Shown here: piece by piece, positions 28,316 to 37,007 of the stretch
Layout of the letters: each line of letters begins with the position of its first letter
How positions within the stretch are numbered: position 1 is the first letter of the stretch
IMG/VR virus record: IMGVR_UViG_3300047289_000015
Span: 1-39,487 of that record
Length of the DNA stretch: 39,487 nucleotides
Strand: one strand, 5' to 3'
Source: a virus
Notes under the pieces: model-generated
The model's database searches: none
What the model was told of the DNA's origin: nothing
Seen by the model: the letters and a program-made list of their open reading frames with translations, nothing else
Position numbers and translations under genes: made by a program

Positions 28316-30216
28316 CAACATATATGGGTAGTTACGAGGAATACATTGCCAAGAGCCGCTATGCTCGTTACATGGACAGCGAGCAACGCCGAGAAGATTG
28401 GGCAGAGACAGTGGGTCGTTACTTTGATTTCATGACAGCACAGCTGAAGAAGAATCAAGACTACACACTTAGTGACACACTGCGTAAGGAACTGGAGAGT
28501 GCTGTAGTTAACATGGAGGTGATGCCTTCTATGCGTAGTTTGATGACAGCAGGAAAGGCTTTAGAGCGTGATAACACAGCTGGTTACAATTGCAGCTATT
28601 TGCCTATTGATGATGTTAAAGCCTTTGACGAGGCTATGTATATTCTTCTGTGCGGTACTGGTGTTGGTTTCTCTGTTGAGCGTCAGAGCATTCAAAAGCT
28701 GCCCGACATTCCAGAAGAGTTGTTTGAAAGCAACACAACTGTTGTAGTGTCAGATAGTAAAGAAGGCTGGGCTAAGAGCTTACGTCAAGTCATTGCCTTG
28801 CTGTATGCTGGTGAGATTCCTAAGTGGGATGTGTCTAAGGTGAGGCCCAAGGGTGCTCGATTGAAGACCTTTGGTGGTCGTGCTTCTGGCCCTGAGCCAT
28901 TGGTTGAGCTGTTCCAGTTTGTCTCTAACATCTTCAAGGGTGCTAAAGGTCGTAAGCTAAATAGCCTTGAGTGTCACGACATCATGTGTAAGATTGGTGA
29001 GGTTGTTGTGGTAGGTGGTGTACGCCGCAGTGCTATGATTAGCTTATCAAACCTATCAGATGATCGTATGCGTCATGCTAAGAGTGGTGCATGGTGGGAG
29101 AAGAACGGTCAACGTGCCTTGGCTAACAACAGTGCCTGCTATACAGAGCGTCCTGATGTTGGCATCTTCATGCAGGAATGGAACTCTTTGTATGAAAGCA
29201 AGAGTGGTGAGCGTGGTATCTTTAATCGTGAAGCAGCTAAGAAGGTAGTGAAACAAAATGGAAGACGCAATAGTGACTTTGATTTCGGGACTAATCCCTG
29301 TTCTGAAATCATTCTTCGACCATATCAATTCTGTAATCTTTCCGAAATCATTGTTCGTTCTGATGACACAGTGGATAGCTTGAAACGTAAGGCACGTTTA
29401 GCAACCCTCCTTGGTACATTCCAGAGTACATTGACTCACTTCCCATACTTACGTAAGGTGTGGCAGAAGAACACTGAAGAAGAGCGTTTGCTGGGTGTAT
29501 CAATGACAGGTATTCTTGACAATGCTTTGTTGAACAATCCTGATAGTCCTAAACTGGAAGGCATCCTGAATGAACTTAAAGAAGTGTGTGTTGCAACTAA
29601 CGCAATTATGGCTGAACATCTTGGTATTCCTGCCAGTGCTGCCATTACTTGTGTTAAGCCTAGCGGTACTGTCAGTCAGCTCACTGATAGTGCTTCTGGT
29701 ATTCATGCCCGTCATGCTGAGTATTATTTTAGACGAGTTCGTGGAGACAAGAAAGACCCATTGACACAACATCTGATTGATGCAGGCGTAACAGCTGAGC
29801 CATGTGTTATGAAGCCAGAGCAAACTGTGGTGTTCACCTTCCCTAAGAAGGCTCCAGAAGGTGCGTTGCTTCGTAAGGACTTGTCAGCTATGCAACACTT
29901 GAAGCTGTGGCTTGCTTATCAGCGTCACTGGTGTGAGCATAAGCCTTCTGTTACCATCTCTGTCTCTGAGCATGAGTGGCCTGAAGTTGGTGCATGGGTA
30001 TGGAAACACTTCGATGAAATGTCTGGTGTCTCCTTCTTGCCTTATGATGGTGGCAGTTATCGACAAGCCCCCTACGAAGACTGTACGAAAGAACAGTATG
30101 AAGCTTTGTTAGCTACAACACCATCCTCTGTTGATTGGAATAGTCTGATTGAAGTGGATGATAATGTTGAAGGTGTACAGACATTGGCTTGTACTGCTGG
30201 AGGCTGCGAAATCTAA
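28312..30216 (+). CDS. nrdJ: Class II (B12-dependent) ribonucleotide reductase
   Basis: The 634-aa enzyme is of the monomeric RTPR type. Key residues are Cys94 (GYNCSY), NPCSEIILRPYQFCNL with thiyl Cys330, Glu332 and Cys341, and a C-terminal Cys pair five apart (Cys627, Cys632, ACTAGGCEI). It reduces ribonucleotides to deoxyribonucleotides with adenosylcobalamin and works without a NrdB partner, in air or without it. The glutaredoxin-like gene next to it probably restores its active-site thiols. Dependence on host cobalamin is implied. Confidence 0.92.
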   Translation: MTTYMGSYEEYIAKSRYARYMDSEQRREDWAETVGRYFDFMTAQLKKNQDYTLSDTLRKELESAVVNMEVMPSMRSLMTAGKALERDNTAGYNCSYLPIDDVKAFDEAMYILLCGTGVGFSVERQSIQKLPDIPEELFESNTTVVVSDSKEGWAKSLRQVIALLYAGEIPKWDVSKVRPKGARLKTFGGRASGPEPLVELFQFVSNIFKGAKGRKLNSLECHDIMCKIGEVVVVGGVRRSAMISLSNLSDDRMRHAKSGAWWEKNGQRALANNSACYTERPDVGIFMQEWNSLYESKSGERGIFNREAAKKVVKQNGRRNSDFDFGTNPCSEIILRPYQFCNLSEIIVRSDDTVDSLKRKARLATLLGTFQSTLTHFPYLRKVWQKNTEEERLLGVSMTGILDNALLNNPDSPKLEGILNELKEVCVATNAIMAEHLGIPASAAITCVKPSGTVSQLTDSASGIHARHAEYYFRRVRGDKKDPLTQHLIDAGVTAEPCVMKPEQTVVFTFPKKAPEGALLRKDLSAMQHLKLWLAYQRHWCEHKPSVTISVSEHEWPEVGAWVWKHFDEMSGVSFLPYDGGSYRQAPYEDCTKEQYEALLATTPSSVDWNSLIEVDDNVEGVQTLACTAGGCEI

Positions 30217-30404
30217 TGGCATTAGTTGTATACACTAAAGACAATTGTCCAGCGTGTGTGCAACTGAAGACAAGGCTGGTCTTGGAAGGGACTAGCTTTG
30301 TTGAGGTGCACTTAGGCAGAGACATGACAATCGAAGACTTCAAAGCGAAGTTCCCCACTGTTCGTTCAGTGCCACACATGGAGACTATTGATGATAACAA
30401 TTAA
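30216..30404 (+). CDS. Glutaredoxin-like protein
   Basis: The 62-aa product begins MALVVYTKDNCPACVQLKTR, with redox CPAC at residues 11-14, and has VRSVPHM (cis-Pro loop) near the end. It is a short glutaredoxin fold that would pass electrons to the reductase. It starts by TAATG overlap with nrdJ. It is shorter than the usual 75-85 aa and lacks the last helix. Confidence 0.82.
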   Translation: MALVVYTKDNCPACVQLKTRLVLEGTSFVEVHLGRDMTIEDFKAKFPTVRSVPHMETIDDNN

Positions 30405-30567
30405 CCCACGCTTAGGCATTGGCCTTGACATTGAATACAATGATGATGTATGTCACATTGTTGAGTTTGATAACAGTGACAAAGAAGAAGTGGTGGGCTT
30501 TATGGGCATCATCATTAAGCTACCCTTTGTATCAATATACATTGGTGACTTCTTTGAGTTAGACTAA
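30391..30567 (+). CDS. 58-aa protein at the end of the early unit, function unknown
   Basis: The product starts MITINPRLGIGLDIEYN and ends with a hydrophobic stretch (VVGFMGIIIKLPFVSIYIGD). Small proteins of this type occur after reductase genes in T7-like environmental phages. GGAG lies 8 bases upstream of the ATG. It is the last gene before the terminator. Confidence 0.7.
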   Translation: MITINPRLGIGLDIEYNDDVCHIVEFDNSDKEEVVGFMGIIIKLPFVSIYIGDFFELD

Positions 30568-30574
30568 AAAGAAA

Positions 30575-30600
30575 GGGGACTTTGATAGTCCCCTTTTTTT
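30575..30600. terminator. Bidirectional intrinsic terminator
   Basis: GGGGACT (30575-30581) pairs with AGTCCCC (30587-30593) around a 5-base loop, then 7 T. On the minus strand the same stem is followed by TTTCTTTTT. It ends the early unit and, from the other side, the late unit, whose last stop codon (30601-30599) touches the T-run. Confidence 0.92.
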
Positions 30601-32554
30601 ATTGCTTGTAGCCTATGGCTTCTTGTGCTCCATACTTCTCAAGGTAGGCGTTATACCATTGCCTTGCAAAGTCTGGGTTGTCTTTGTATAGTTCCATAGT
30701 GAGCTGCTTAGTAGCTGCACTGCGTGACATACTGACAATCTTCTGCACTGCCACTTCCTTCTGATATTTATCTAGCTTCTCAAACTGTGGATTGTTAAAC
30801 GCTTGGCTTAAGCTGTTAGACAACACGCCACCAGAGATTTGTTTATACCTAGAATATTGTGTACTGTCTAGTTCAACACCACCAATCTTCTTATTAGCAC
30901 CAACAATCTCTACACCAATCTCTTCAAGCTTCTTCTCAATGGCAGTGGGTGTAGTCACCTTAATACCAAGCAAAGCATTAGACAAGCTGGCCTGCTCTGG
31001 TTCACCTGTCTTGGTGTATTTAACTGGAAGCTCTTCACGCATACCGGGGATACGACTCTGTGCCTTCTCAACAAACGTCATAGCTTCACGCTCTGTTGGG
31101 TCTAACACCTTAGCTGTAGTGGCTGCAATGGCTGGTACAAGAGCATTAGCATACTGAGCAAAGAAGCCACCACCGTGTCTCTCTGGGTCATACATAGCAA
31201 ACAAGGCCTTGCTCAAACCTTCCATAAAACTCTTCTCAAGAATGTTATTCTTAACAGCAGCAGCATAAGCCAACAAGAAATCTTGTGCATTCTTATCTGG
31301 GTTCTTATTCTCTTTATATTCCTTGAGAATAGATGAAGCATCAACAGCCATACCAAACACAGTGGCTAATGGTTCAATACGTTGATAGCTCACCCACTGA
31401 TCACCCACCTTCATAGAGAACTTAGGGCGACCATCCTTGGGGTCAGAGCCTGTAATCAGTCCTTGATTAACAGCAGCATCCAAAGCAATGGCAGCACCCA
31501 TACCAAGGGCCTGCTTAGCAATGAGCTTGCCACGTTGCTCAGGCATGTTCATAGCGAAGTCAAACTTCCCTGTATTACCAATCTCTTTCTTACCTGCCAA
31601 GCCAATGCCGGGAATGTAAGACACACCCTCTTTGATAATGTTGTATGGAGTTTTAACGAATGGCATAATGAGGGCAGACAAAGGATGCTTAGACCTAAAC
31701 TGAGCAGCTGCCTGTGCTACACCTGTGAGCTTCTCTTGGAACACAGCTTCCTTAGCAAAGTTTTGTACGTTCCATAGGTTGTTACCACCCAGCTTATCTG
31801 TCAGCTGTTGTTGCCAGTTATCCACAGTGAGTCTGTCTTTGGTAAGCTTTGCATAAATCTCACCAGCATCCTTGCCTGTCTGCTTAGCCATACGTGCAGC
31901 TTCTCTATAAGCAATGGCATTAAATTCCATGCGTCTAAAGACAGCCTTGTTAAACTCGTCAATGAAGATACCAACACGTGTAGGAGTTCTAACAACTTCA
32001 CCAAGCGTACCACCTAGTGCTTTGTTATTAACATCATACAGGTCAGCCTTCAACATCTCTGCTCTTTCTGCTGAGATAAAGTTCTCGTTAATAAACTTCT
32101 GGAACCTAGCATCAGTCATACCCATAGCCTGAGCAGACATGTTAATATCAAGAGGTCTACCATTAATGAAGCCTTGCTTAGCAAAGGCCATAGCCTCGCT
32201 AAAGCCCTGCATTACACCCCTGAGCATAGCTACCCCTTCACCGGTAACTTTATCGCTCTTGCTGAGCGTTCTAGGTAGGGCTGCTTCGATCTCTCTAAGC
32301 AACGGTTGCAAGAACACTTGTGTGCCAGCAGACAAAGCGTTAACAGCCACAGTGCCGGGGCCTGATACATAGCTGTTCACTACATATTCAGAGGCAATAC
32401 GACCAGCAATGTGTGGTTCCTTTGCCATCTTAGTTTGTAGCTCAGCTAATAGGTTGGCTTTCTGTTGTGGAGTGAAGTCTTCAAACTTATCAATGAGTGC
32501 TTTCTTGTCTGCTAGTTCTCTGAACCAAACAGCACATGCTTCTGAGTATGCCAT
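30599..32554 (-). CDS. Large internal virion protein
   Basis: The 651-aa product is helical with Ala-rich and hydrophobic stretches (MGAAIALDAAVNQGLITG near 355; ALVPAIAATTAKVL near 475). It is the last late gene. By place and size it corresponds to the ejection (internal core) proteins of podoviruses such as T7 gp15/gp16, which cross the envelope at infection. I see no lysozyme motif. I use the ATG at 32554 (AAGGATATAC upstream); a longer frame would overlap the previous gene. The protein may form one functional unit with the product of the gene before it. Confidence 0.72.
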   Translation of the reverse strand: MAYSEACAVWFRELADKKALIDKFEDFTPQQKANLLAELQTKMAKEPHIAGRIASEYVVNSYVSGPGTVAVNALSAGTQVFLQPLLREIEAALPRTLSKSDKVTGEGVAMLRGVMQGFSEAMAFAKQGFINGRPLDINMSAQAMGMTDARFQKFINENFISAERAEMLKADLYDVNNKALGGTLGEVVRTPTRVGIFIDEFNKAVFRRMEFNAIAYREAARMAKQTGKDAGEIYAKLTKDRLTVDNWQQQLTDKLGGNNLWNVQNFAKEAVFQEKLTGVAQAAAQFRSKHPLSALIMPFVKTPYNIIKEGVSYIPGIGLAGKKEIGNTGKFDFAMNMPEQRGKLIAKQALGMGAAIALDAAVNQGLITGSDPKDGRPKFSMKVGDQWVSYQRIEPLATVFGMAVDASSILKEYKENKNPDKNAQDFLLAYAAAVKNNILEKSFMEGLSKALFAMYDPERHGGGFFAQYANALVPAIAATTAKVLDPTEREAMTFVEKAQSRIPGMREELPVKYTKTGEPEQASLSNALLGIKVTTPTAIEKKLEEIGVEIVGANKKIGGVELDSTQYSRYKQISGGVLSNSLSQAFNNPQFEKLDKYQKEVAVQKIVSMSRSAATKQLTMELYKDNPDFARQWYNAYLEKYGAQEAIGYKQ

Positions 32555-32562
32555 GTATATCC

Positions 32563-34632
32563 TTATAAACAAGTACGTCCGGGAGTAGCAAAACCTTTTA
32601 CTTCTTTCCCTTGACTAATACTATTATACGCTAATTTAAAAGCATTCAGCTGATCAGATGCTCTAGTTCTTTGTCCTTGGAAGATAGACATAACACCAAG
32701 AGGAACCTGTGAACGATGCATAATGGTTTGTTCTACCTCTGGTGTTAGTTGACCAAGACTTCTCAATCTGTTATACTCATCAATCTGAGCACCAAGGAAA
32801 GCCTGAGCTTCTTTGTATTGAGGCATGAACGCTGCAATCTCTTCTCTGTTCCAGCTCTTGTCAGCATTCTGTAATGCCCAATCAAGAACACCACCTTCGT
32901 CTGCTGTCATACGTGCTGCTTGCTTCTCGCCCAACGCAGCTGTAGCTTCAAGACTACCACCCATTCTGCCTCTACCACGCAGCTCTCTGCCTGTCCTGCC
33001 TGTAGCAGCAACAGCCTTCATGTGCATGTCATTAATAGCCTTATCAACAGACACAGGGTCTGCATCAATACGACCACGGAAAGCTGGGTCAAACACCTTC
33101 TCTGGGTTTGTTTCAAAAGGAACATCACCAGCAAGCTTTAGGTAGGGGTCAGTACGCATAGAGCCTACAGAACCAGCCATGCCTGCTCTGTTTAATGGGT
33201 CAGCAGCAGGTGCTTTACCTAGAGCAGCATTAGCTTCTTCCATTGTTCTAAAGCCATTACGCTCTAAGACAGCCTGCACTTCTGGTGTCACCTGTTGTGT
33301 AGAAACAACACTAGCTCTAGGAGCAGGAGACAAAGCAGCAGGAGGAACTTCACCTTCTCTGGTGATCACTGGTTGCTCAGCAAAGCGAGGAGCTGTTTTT
33401 GTTTCCACCTGTGTTAGAGGCTCAGGTAACTTGCCAGTAACTTGGTTAAGTTTAATCTCTTGGTCTTGAGCAAGTTTAGACTTGAGCATATCAATCTCTG
33501 CCTGCTTAGCCTTGATGTCATTGTCTAATGAATAGCCTTTGAACAGCGAAGCAACTTGAGGAGCTTCCTTAACATCAACAACCTTCTTCCCTTGGAATAG
33601 GGCAGGGGTTTGTTTTGTTTGTTGTGCTTTAGTCGGAGACACCAAGCCTGTCATCTTTGATGGGAGATTATCAGCTGCCTGTGTTGGAGCCTTAGTCTCT
33701 CCTTGCAACAAAGAAGCAACTTGTTTCTCTGCTGTCTCTGTTACATCAACTGTTGTTCTTTCTTCTGACAGCTTTGTAATGTCTCTCTCAAGAGCAGCAA
33801 CACGTTGGTCAATGAGGGTTTTCTCTAAGACAGACAGAGGTTTATAATCATACTGTGCATCTCTGAACACACGCTCATTAGTCATGGGTTCATCAATTGC
33901 TTTAGCAACATCTGACAACGCAGCATCCGTAGCCTGCTTTCCTTGAGGAATGTCAGACAAAGGAACATCAGCCTTCTTTGTTAAATAATTAACAAGAGAC
34001 TCAGCACCCTTACCAAGAATACCTCCCAGAGCAAAGCCAGCAGCAGTGCCTACAGCAGCACCCTTAGCACGATCTGTAGAGAAGAAACCAGTGTCACCTC
34101 CTTCTTTAAGCACAGGCTCTAGGAAGCCACCAAAGGCCCCTTGTGCAGCACCTTGTCTAGCCATTGTTGCAGCCAATGTAGCACCACGTAGAGGAGCCAC
34201 AGCGACAGCAGGAAGGTTGATAGGGTCAGCAATGGCTCCAGCAAACTCAGCTGCACCACCAATGTATGGATTGTTAGCAGAAGCAATTTCAGCAGCCTGT
34301 CTCTCAGCACGTAGACGTTCTGTATCAGCAACACCTGCCATCTGAGCAATGCCCTTGATGCTGCTACCAGCACTCTCAATAAAGCGTTTAACACCAGCAG
34401 AGAATCCTGTGTTGCCTGTCAGGTGTGCTAAGATTTGTTGGTCTGTATAGCCTTCAGCTCTAGCACCAGCAATGTCAAACCCCTTCTTACCTGCAAGGTA
34501 GTCTGCAATTTGAGAAGGAGAATAGCCTTCTTGTAAAGCTCCAGTAAGATCAAAGCCACCAGTAGGAGCCACATCTGTAGCCCCCACTGATGACATCATT
34601 TGCTCTTCTGGACTGAGCATTAGTTCAGCCAT
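32563..34632 (-). CDS. Internal virion / ejection protein with 25-residue repeats
   Basis: The 689-aa product has two adjacent ~25-residue repeats near residues 26-75 (FDLTGALQEGYSPSQIADYL and FDIAGARAEGYTDQQILAHL), seen in some phage virion proteins. Small-residue-rich helices follow (IGGAAEFAGAIADPINLPAV; GTAAGFALGGILGKG), then a Gln/Glu/Lys coiled segment and a helical end. Such layout fits membrane-active core proteins. GGAGGTTAA precedes the ATG, which lies directly after the previous stop. The function is inferred from position. Confidence 0.7.
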   Translation of the reverse strand: MAELMLSPEEQMMSSVGATDVAPTGGFDLTGALQEGYSPSQIADYLAGKKGFDIAGARAEGYTDQQILAHLTGNTGFSAGVKRFIESAGSSIKGIAQMAGVADTERLRAERQAAEIASANNPYIGGAAEFAGAIADPINLPAVAVAPLRGATLAATMARQGAAQGAFGGFLEPVLKEGGDTGFFSTDRAKGAAVGTAAGFALGGILGKGAESLVNYLTKKADVPLSDIPQGKQATDAALSDVAKAIDEPMTNERVFRDAQYDYKPLSVLEKTLIDQRVAALERDITKLSEERTTVDVTETAEKQVASLLQGETKAPTQAADNLPSKMTGLVSPTKAQQTKQTPALFQGKKVVDVKEAPQVASLFKGYSLDNDIKAKQAEIDMLKSKLAQDQEIKLNQVTGKLPEPLTQVETKTAPRFAEQPVITREGEVPPAALSPAPRASVVSTQQVTPEVQAVLERNGFRTMEEANAALGKAPAADPLNRAGMAGSVGSMRTDPYLKLAGDVPFETNPEKVFDPAFRGRIDADPVSVDKAINDMHMKAVAATGRTGRELRGRGRMGGSLEATAALGEKQAARMTADEGGVLDWALQNADKSWNREEIAAFMPQYKEAQAFLGAQIDEYNRLRSLGQLTPEVEQTIMHRSQVPLGVMSIFQGQRTRASDQLNAFKLAYNSISQGKEVKGFATPGRTCL

Positions 34633-35502
34633 TTAACCTCCGAAGTCAGAAATAGGTTTAGTTGGTTTCTTACCTGTTGGTTTAACAATGACACTATCAG
34701 GAAGACCACCGCCTTGACCTCTGCTTGCCATCAATTCATTTACACTGTTATACACTAAGCCATCATTACCCATCACTTGGCCTTGTTTGTTTTGTCTACC
34801 AACAATGTCACCACGTGTTCCGGGGACAATGCCGGGAGCATACACTGGAATGGTGTACTTCTCACTCTCAGCCAATGCTTTAGCTCTGAGCGAGTTGGTG
34901 TTTGCATTAGTAAGAGCAGCTGAAGCTGTTGCTTCTTGTGCTTTAATCTGTGCTTCAACCAAAGCAGAGGCTCTTGCCTTAGCTTCAAGCTGACGTTTCA
35001 AACCAACAACCTTGCTCTCTTCACCTTGAGACATAGCAATAGCAATCTGCTCTTCAAGAGTGAGCATGTCTTCTTTAGCTTTCTGAAGATCAATCTGAGC
35101 TCTCTCAATATCAAAGCCACCCTTCTTGATTGCCATTTCATCACGCATAGCTGTACGTGCTTCTTTGTTAGCCAAGAAAGCATCTTGTGTCAGACCACGT
35201 GCAGATAGTTCTTTAGACAAAGCTGAATACATTTCTGCATCACTAGTAAGACCCATGCTTTGTACCTTAGCCATAGCTTCGTCAATACTCTTAGCTCTAA
35301 TCTGCTCTGGTGTACCACCACCAAACAAACGTCCACCAGCATAGCCCAATGTAGCACCAGCATTGCCGCCTAAAGAAGCAACCTGTTGTAGCAAGCCTTG
35401 ATTACCCATCTGTGCAGGGCTAGTCATTTGACTATCAAGGTAGCGTTGACCCAGCTCTTGTTGAGTGGGCATATTAAATAGTGTCATAACATCGCTTGCC
35501 AT
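34633..35502 (-). CDS. Internal virion protein with coiled coil
   Basis: The 289-aa product has a Gly-rich N-terminal part (GGNAGATLGYAGGRLFGG) and a long helical stretch (about 115-215) rich in Glu, Lys and Ala. It sits between two other late virion proteins and probably is an ejected core component. AAGGAATAAG precedes the ATG. No enzymatic motif is visible. Confidence 0.68.
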   Translation of the reverse strand: MASDVMTLFNMPTQQELGQRYLDSQMTSPAQMGNQGLLQQVASLGGNAGATLGYAGGRLFGGGTPEQIRAKSIDEAMAKVQSMGLTSDAEMYSALSKELSARGLTQDAFLANKEARTAMRDEMAIKKGGFDIERAQIDLQKAKEDMLTLEEQIAIAMSQGEESKVVGLKRQLEAKARASALVEAQIKAQEATASAALTNANTNSLRAKALAESEKYTIPVYAPGIVPGTRGDIVGRQNKQGQVMGNDGLVYNSVNELMASRGQGGGLPDSVIVKPTGKKPTKPISDFGG

Positions 35503-35511
35503 ACTTATTCC

Positions 35512-36342
35512 TTAATAATTAGTGCCGCCAAGTTGCTCAGGGCCAGAGGTAAACATACCACTGAAGGGGTTCTTAAACTTTGTATAATCTAAACCAGCAG
35601 CACCACCAACAGCATTCTGCAAGAACCTAGCTTGTGAAATACCACCAGCTAAGTTAGCATTAGCAGCATTCATACCACCCTGCAACAAAGCTTGACCAGC
35701 TTGAGCACCAGAGACAGAGGCTTTGTTACCAATGTCAGCACCCATTGTCAGAGGTTTCATACCAAGCTCTTCAAGGCCCAAGCCTGTTTGAAGCATACCT
35801 GTACCTCTGGAGATAAGCTTGTCCATAATGTTCTGACCATACTCTGTACCTTGTGCAGCAATCTGAGCATTAGCTCTTTCACGTGCAAGCTGTGTAGCAA
35901 ATTGATCAGGGTTTAACAATCCCTCACCATCACCACCAACATAACCAGCAGAGACACCAAGGCCCATACGACCAGAGCCTAAAGCTTTCATTCTGTTGGT
36001 AACATCTTCCTGTGCTCTTGTAGGAGCAAGCAAGCCCATTTGTTGTTCAACATATTTCTGTGCTTCAGCTTCTGGGTTTGTACTGCCTAGCTGTGCTAGT
36101 GTTTGTGTAGCTTGCCCATACAGCTGGTCTCTAAAGGCTGCTAAGCGTGGGTCAATTTCATAACCAGCTGTGCCTTTCTCTGTATCAAAGAAGCTTTTAC
36201 CAAAGCCTGTTGTAAGGCTGTATGGTTTAAACTTAGCACTCTCTGCTGCAATCTTTGCAGCTTCGATGTTAGCTTGTCCTGCTGTCTCCGCTGCCTTTAC
36301 GCCAGTGAAGCTGTCGAGAAGTCCTGATAAACTCAATCCCAT
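35512..36342 (-). CDS. Internal virion protein, Ala/Gly-rich
   Basis: The 276-aa product has an N-terminal amphipathic start (MGLSLSGLLDSFTG), an Ala-rich helical part, and a Gly/Met-rich second half (SRGTGMLQTGLGLEELGMKP). The order tail fibre, then several such proteins, then the largest, matches podovirus core/ejection genes. AAGGAAACG precedes the ATG. No motif is recognised. Confidence 0.66.
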   Translation of the reverse strand: MGLSLSGLLDSFTGVKAAETAGQANIEAAKIAAESAKFKPYSLTTGFGKSFFDTEKGTAGYEIDPRLAAFRDQLYGQATQTLAQLGSTNPEAEAQKYVEQQMGLLAPTRAQEDVTNRMKALGSGRMGLGVSAGYVGGDGEGLLNPDQFATQLARERANAQIAAQGTEYGQNIMDKLISRGTGMLQTGLGLEELGMKPLTMGADIGNKASVSGAQAGQALLQGGMNAANANLAGGISQARFLQNAVGGAAGLDYTKFKNPFSGMFTSGPEQLGGTNY

Positions 36343-36354
36343 ATCGTTTCCTTA

Positions 36355-37005
36355 TTAAGCTGTACGTTTCCACACGAAGGCAACTACGTATGGTTGTAGG
36401 TTGGCGTTAGTTGCTGAAGAACCTGTTGTAGACACTGAAATTGCTGGCTGTGCTGACGATGTTGTACGAGAAGCAAAGTTCAAAAGTCTATTACCGCCGG
36501 GGCTTAAGTCATAATCTCCGCTTGATCCAGCAGTTGTAACTGTGTGAGTATGAGAGTCTTGCGCTGCTGTATGGGTGTGGCTTACAACAACAGCATCTTT
36601 GCTACCGCCTGTCTCACCTGCTGTATCAAAAGACGGATCACTAGCATCATAACCAACAACAACACGACCTGTAATAGCCACCCATGTACCAAAACCAAAC
36701 AACGTTCCCGGATTGGTAGAGGTTGCAATGTTTGTATAGATTGTGCCTACAGGATAGAGGGCCTGCATTGCTGCAAACACAAGAGCTGTAGTGGCAAGCT
36801 GTGTAGTGTTAGTGCCTACAGAAGCTGTCGGAGCTGTTGGTGTTCCTGTAAAGGAAGGGGAAGCACTGTCTGCTTTTGTAGCAATGGCTGTAGAGATGGC
36901 ATCAAACTCATCATCCAGTTCTGTACCTTTAACACGCTTTAAAGGGTCGCCTGTTGACAAGGCATCTTTAGTATCGTAAGCTGTTAGCTTTGTATAGTTA
37001 CTCAT
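36355..37005 (-). CDS. Tail collar / short fibre protein
   Basis: The 216-aa product has an N-terminal segment (LSTGDPLKRVKGTELDDEFD) found on fibres that bind the tail tube, then YPVGTIYTNIATSTNPGTLF, FGTWVAI, GETGGSK, HTHT pairs (VSHTHT, SHTHT) and NLQPYVVAFVWKRT at its end. This is the phage tail-collar pattern of T4 gp12-like tips, where His pairs bind metal in the trimer. It probably forms a needle or short fibre. It follows the tail nozzle gene. Confidence 0.8.
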   Translation of the reverse strand: MSNYTKLTAYDTKDALSTGDPLKRVKGTELDDEFDAISTAIATKADSASPSFTGTPTAPTASVGTNTTQLATTALVFAAMQALYPVGTIYTNIATSTNPGTLFGFGTWVAITGRVVVGYDASDPSFDTAGETGGSKDAVVVSHTHTAAQDSHTHTVTTAGSSGDYDLSPGGNRLLNFASRTTSSAQPAISVSTTGSSATNANLQPYVVAFVWKRTA

Positions 37006-37007
37006 AT

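Noticed and set aside
32618-32640. TATAAT on the minus strand near the end of the 689-aa gene
   Set aside because: The bases 17 upstream do not resemble TTGACA; likely chance in AT-rich codons.
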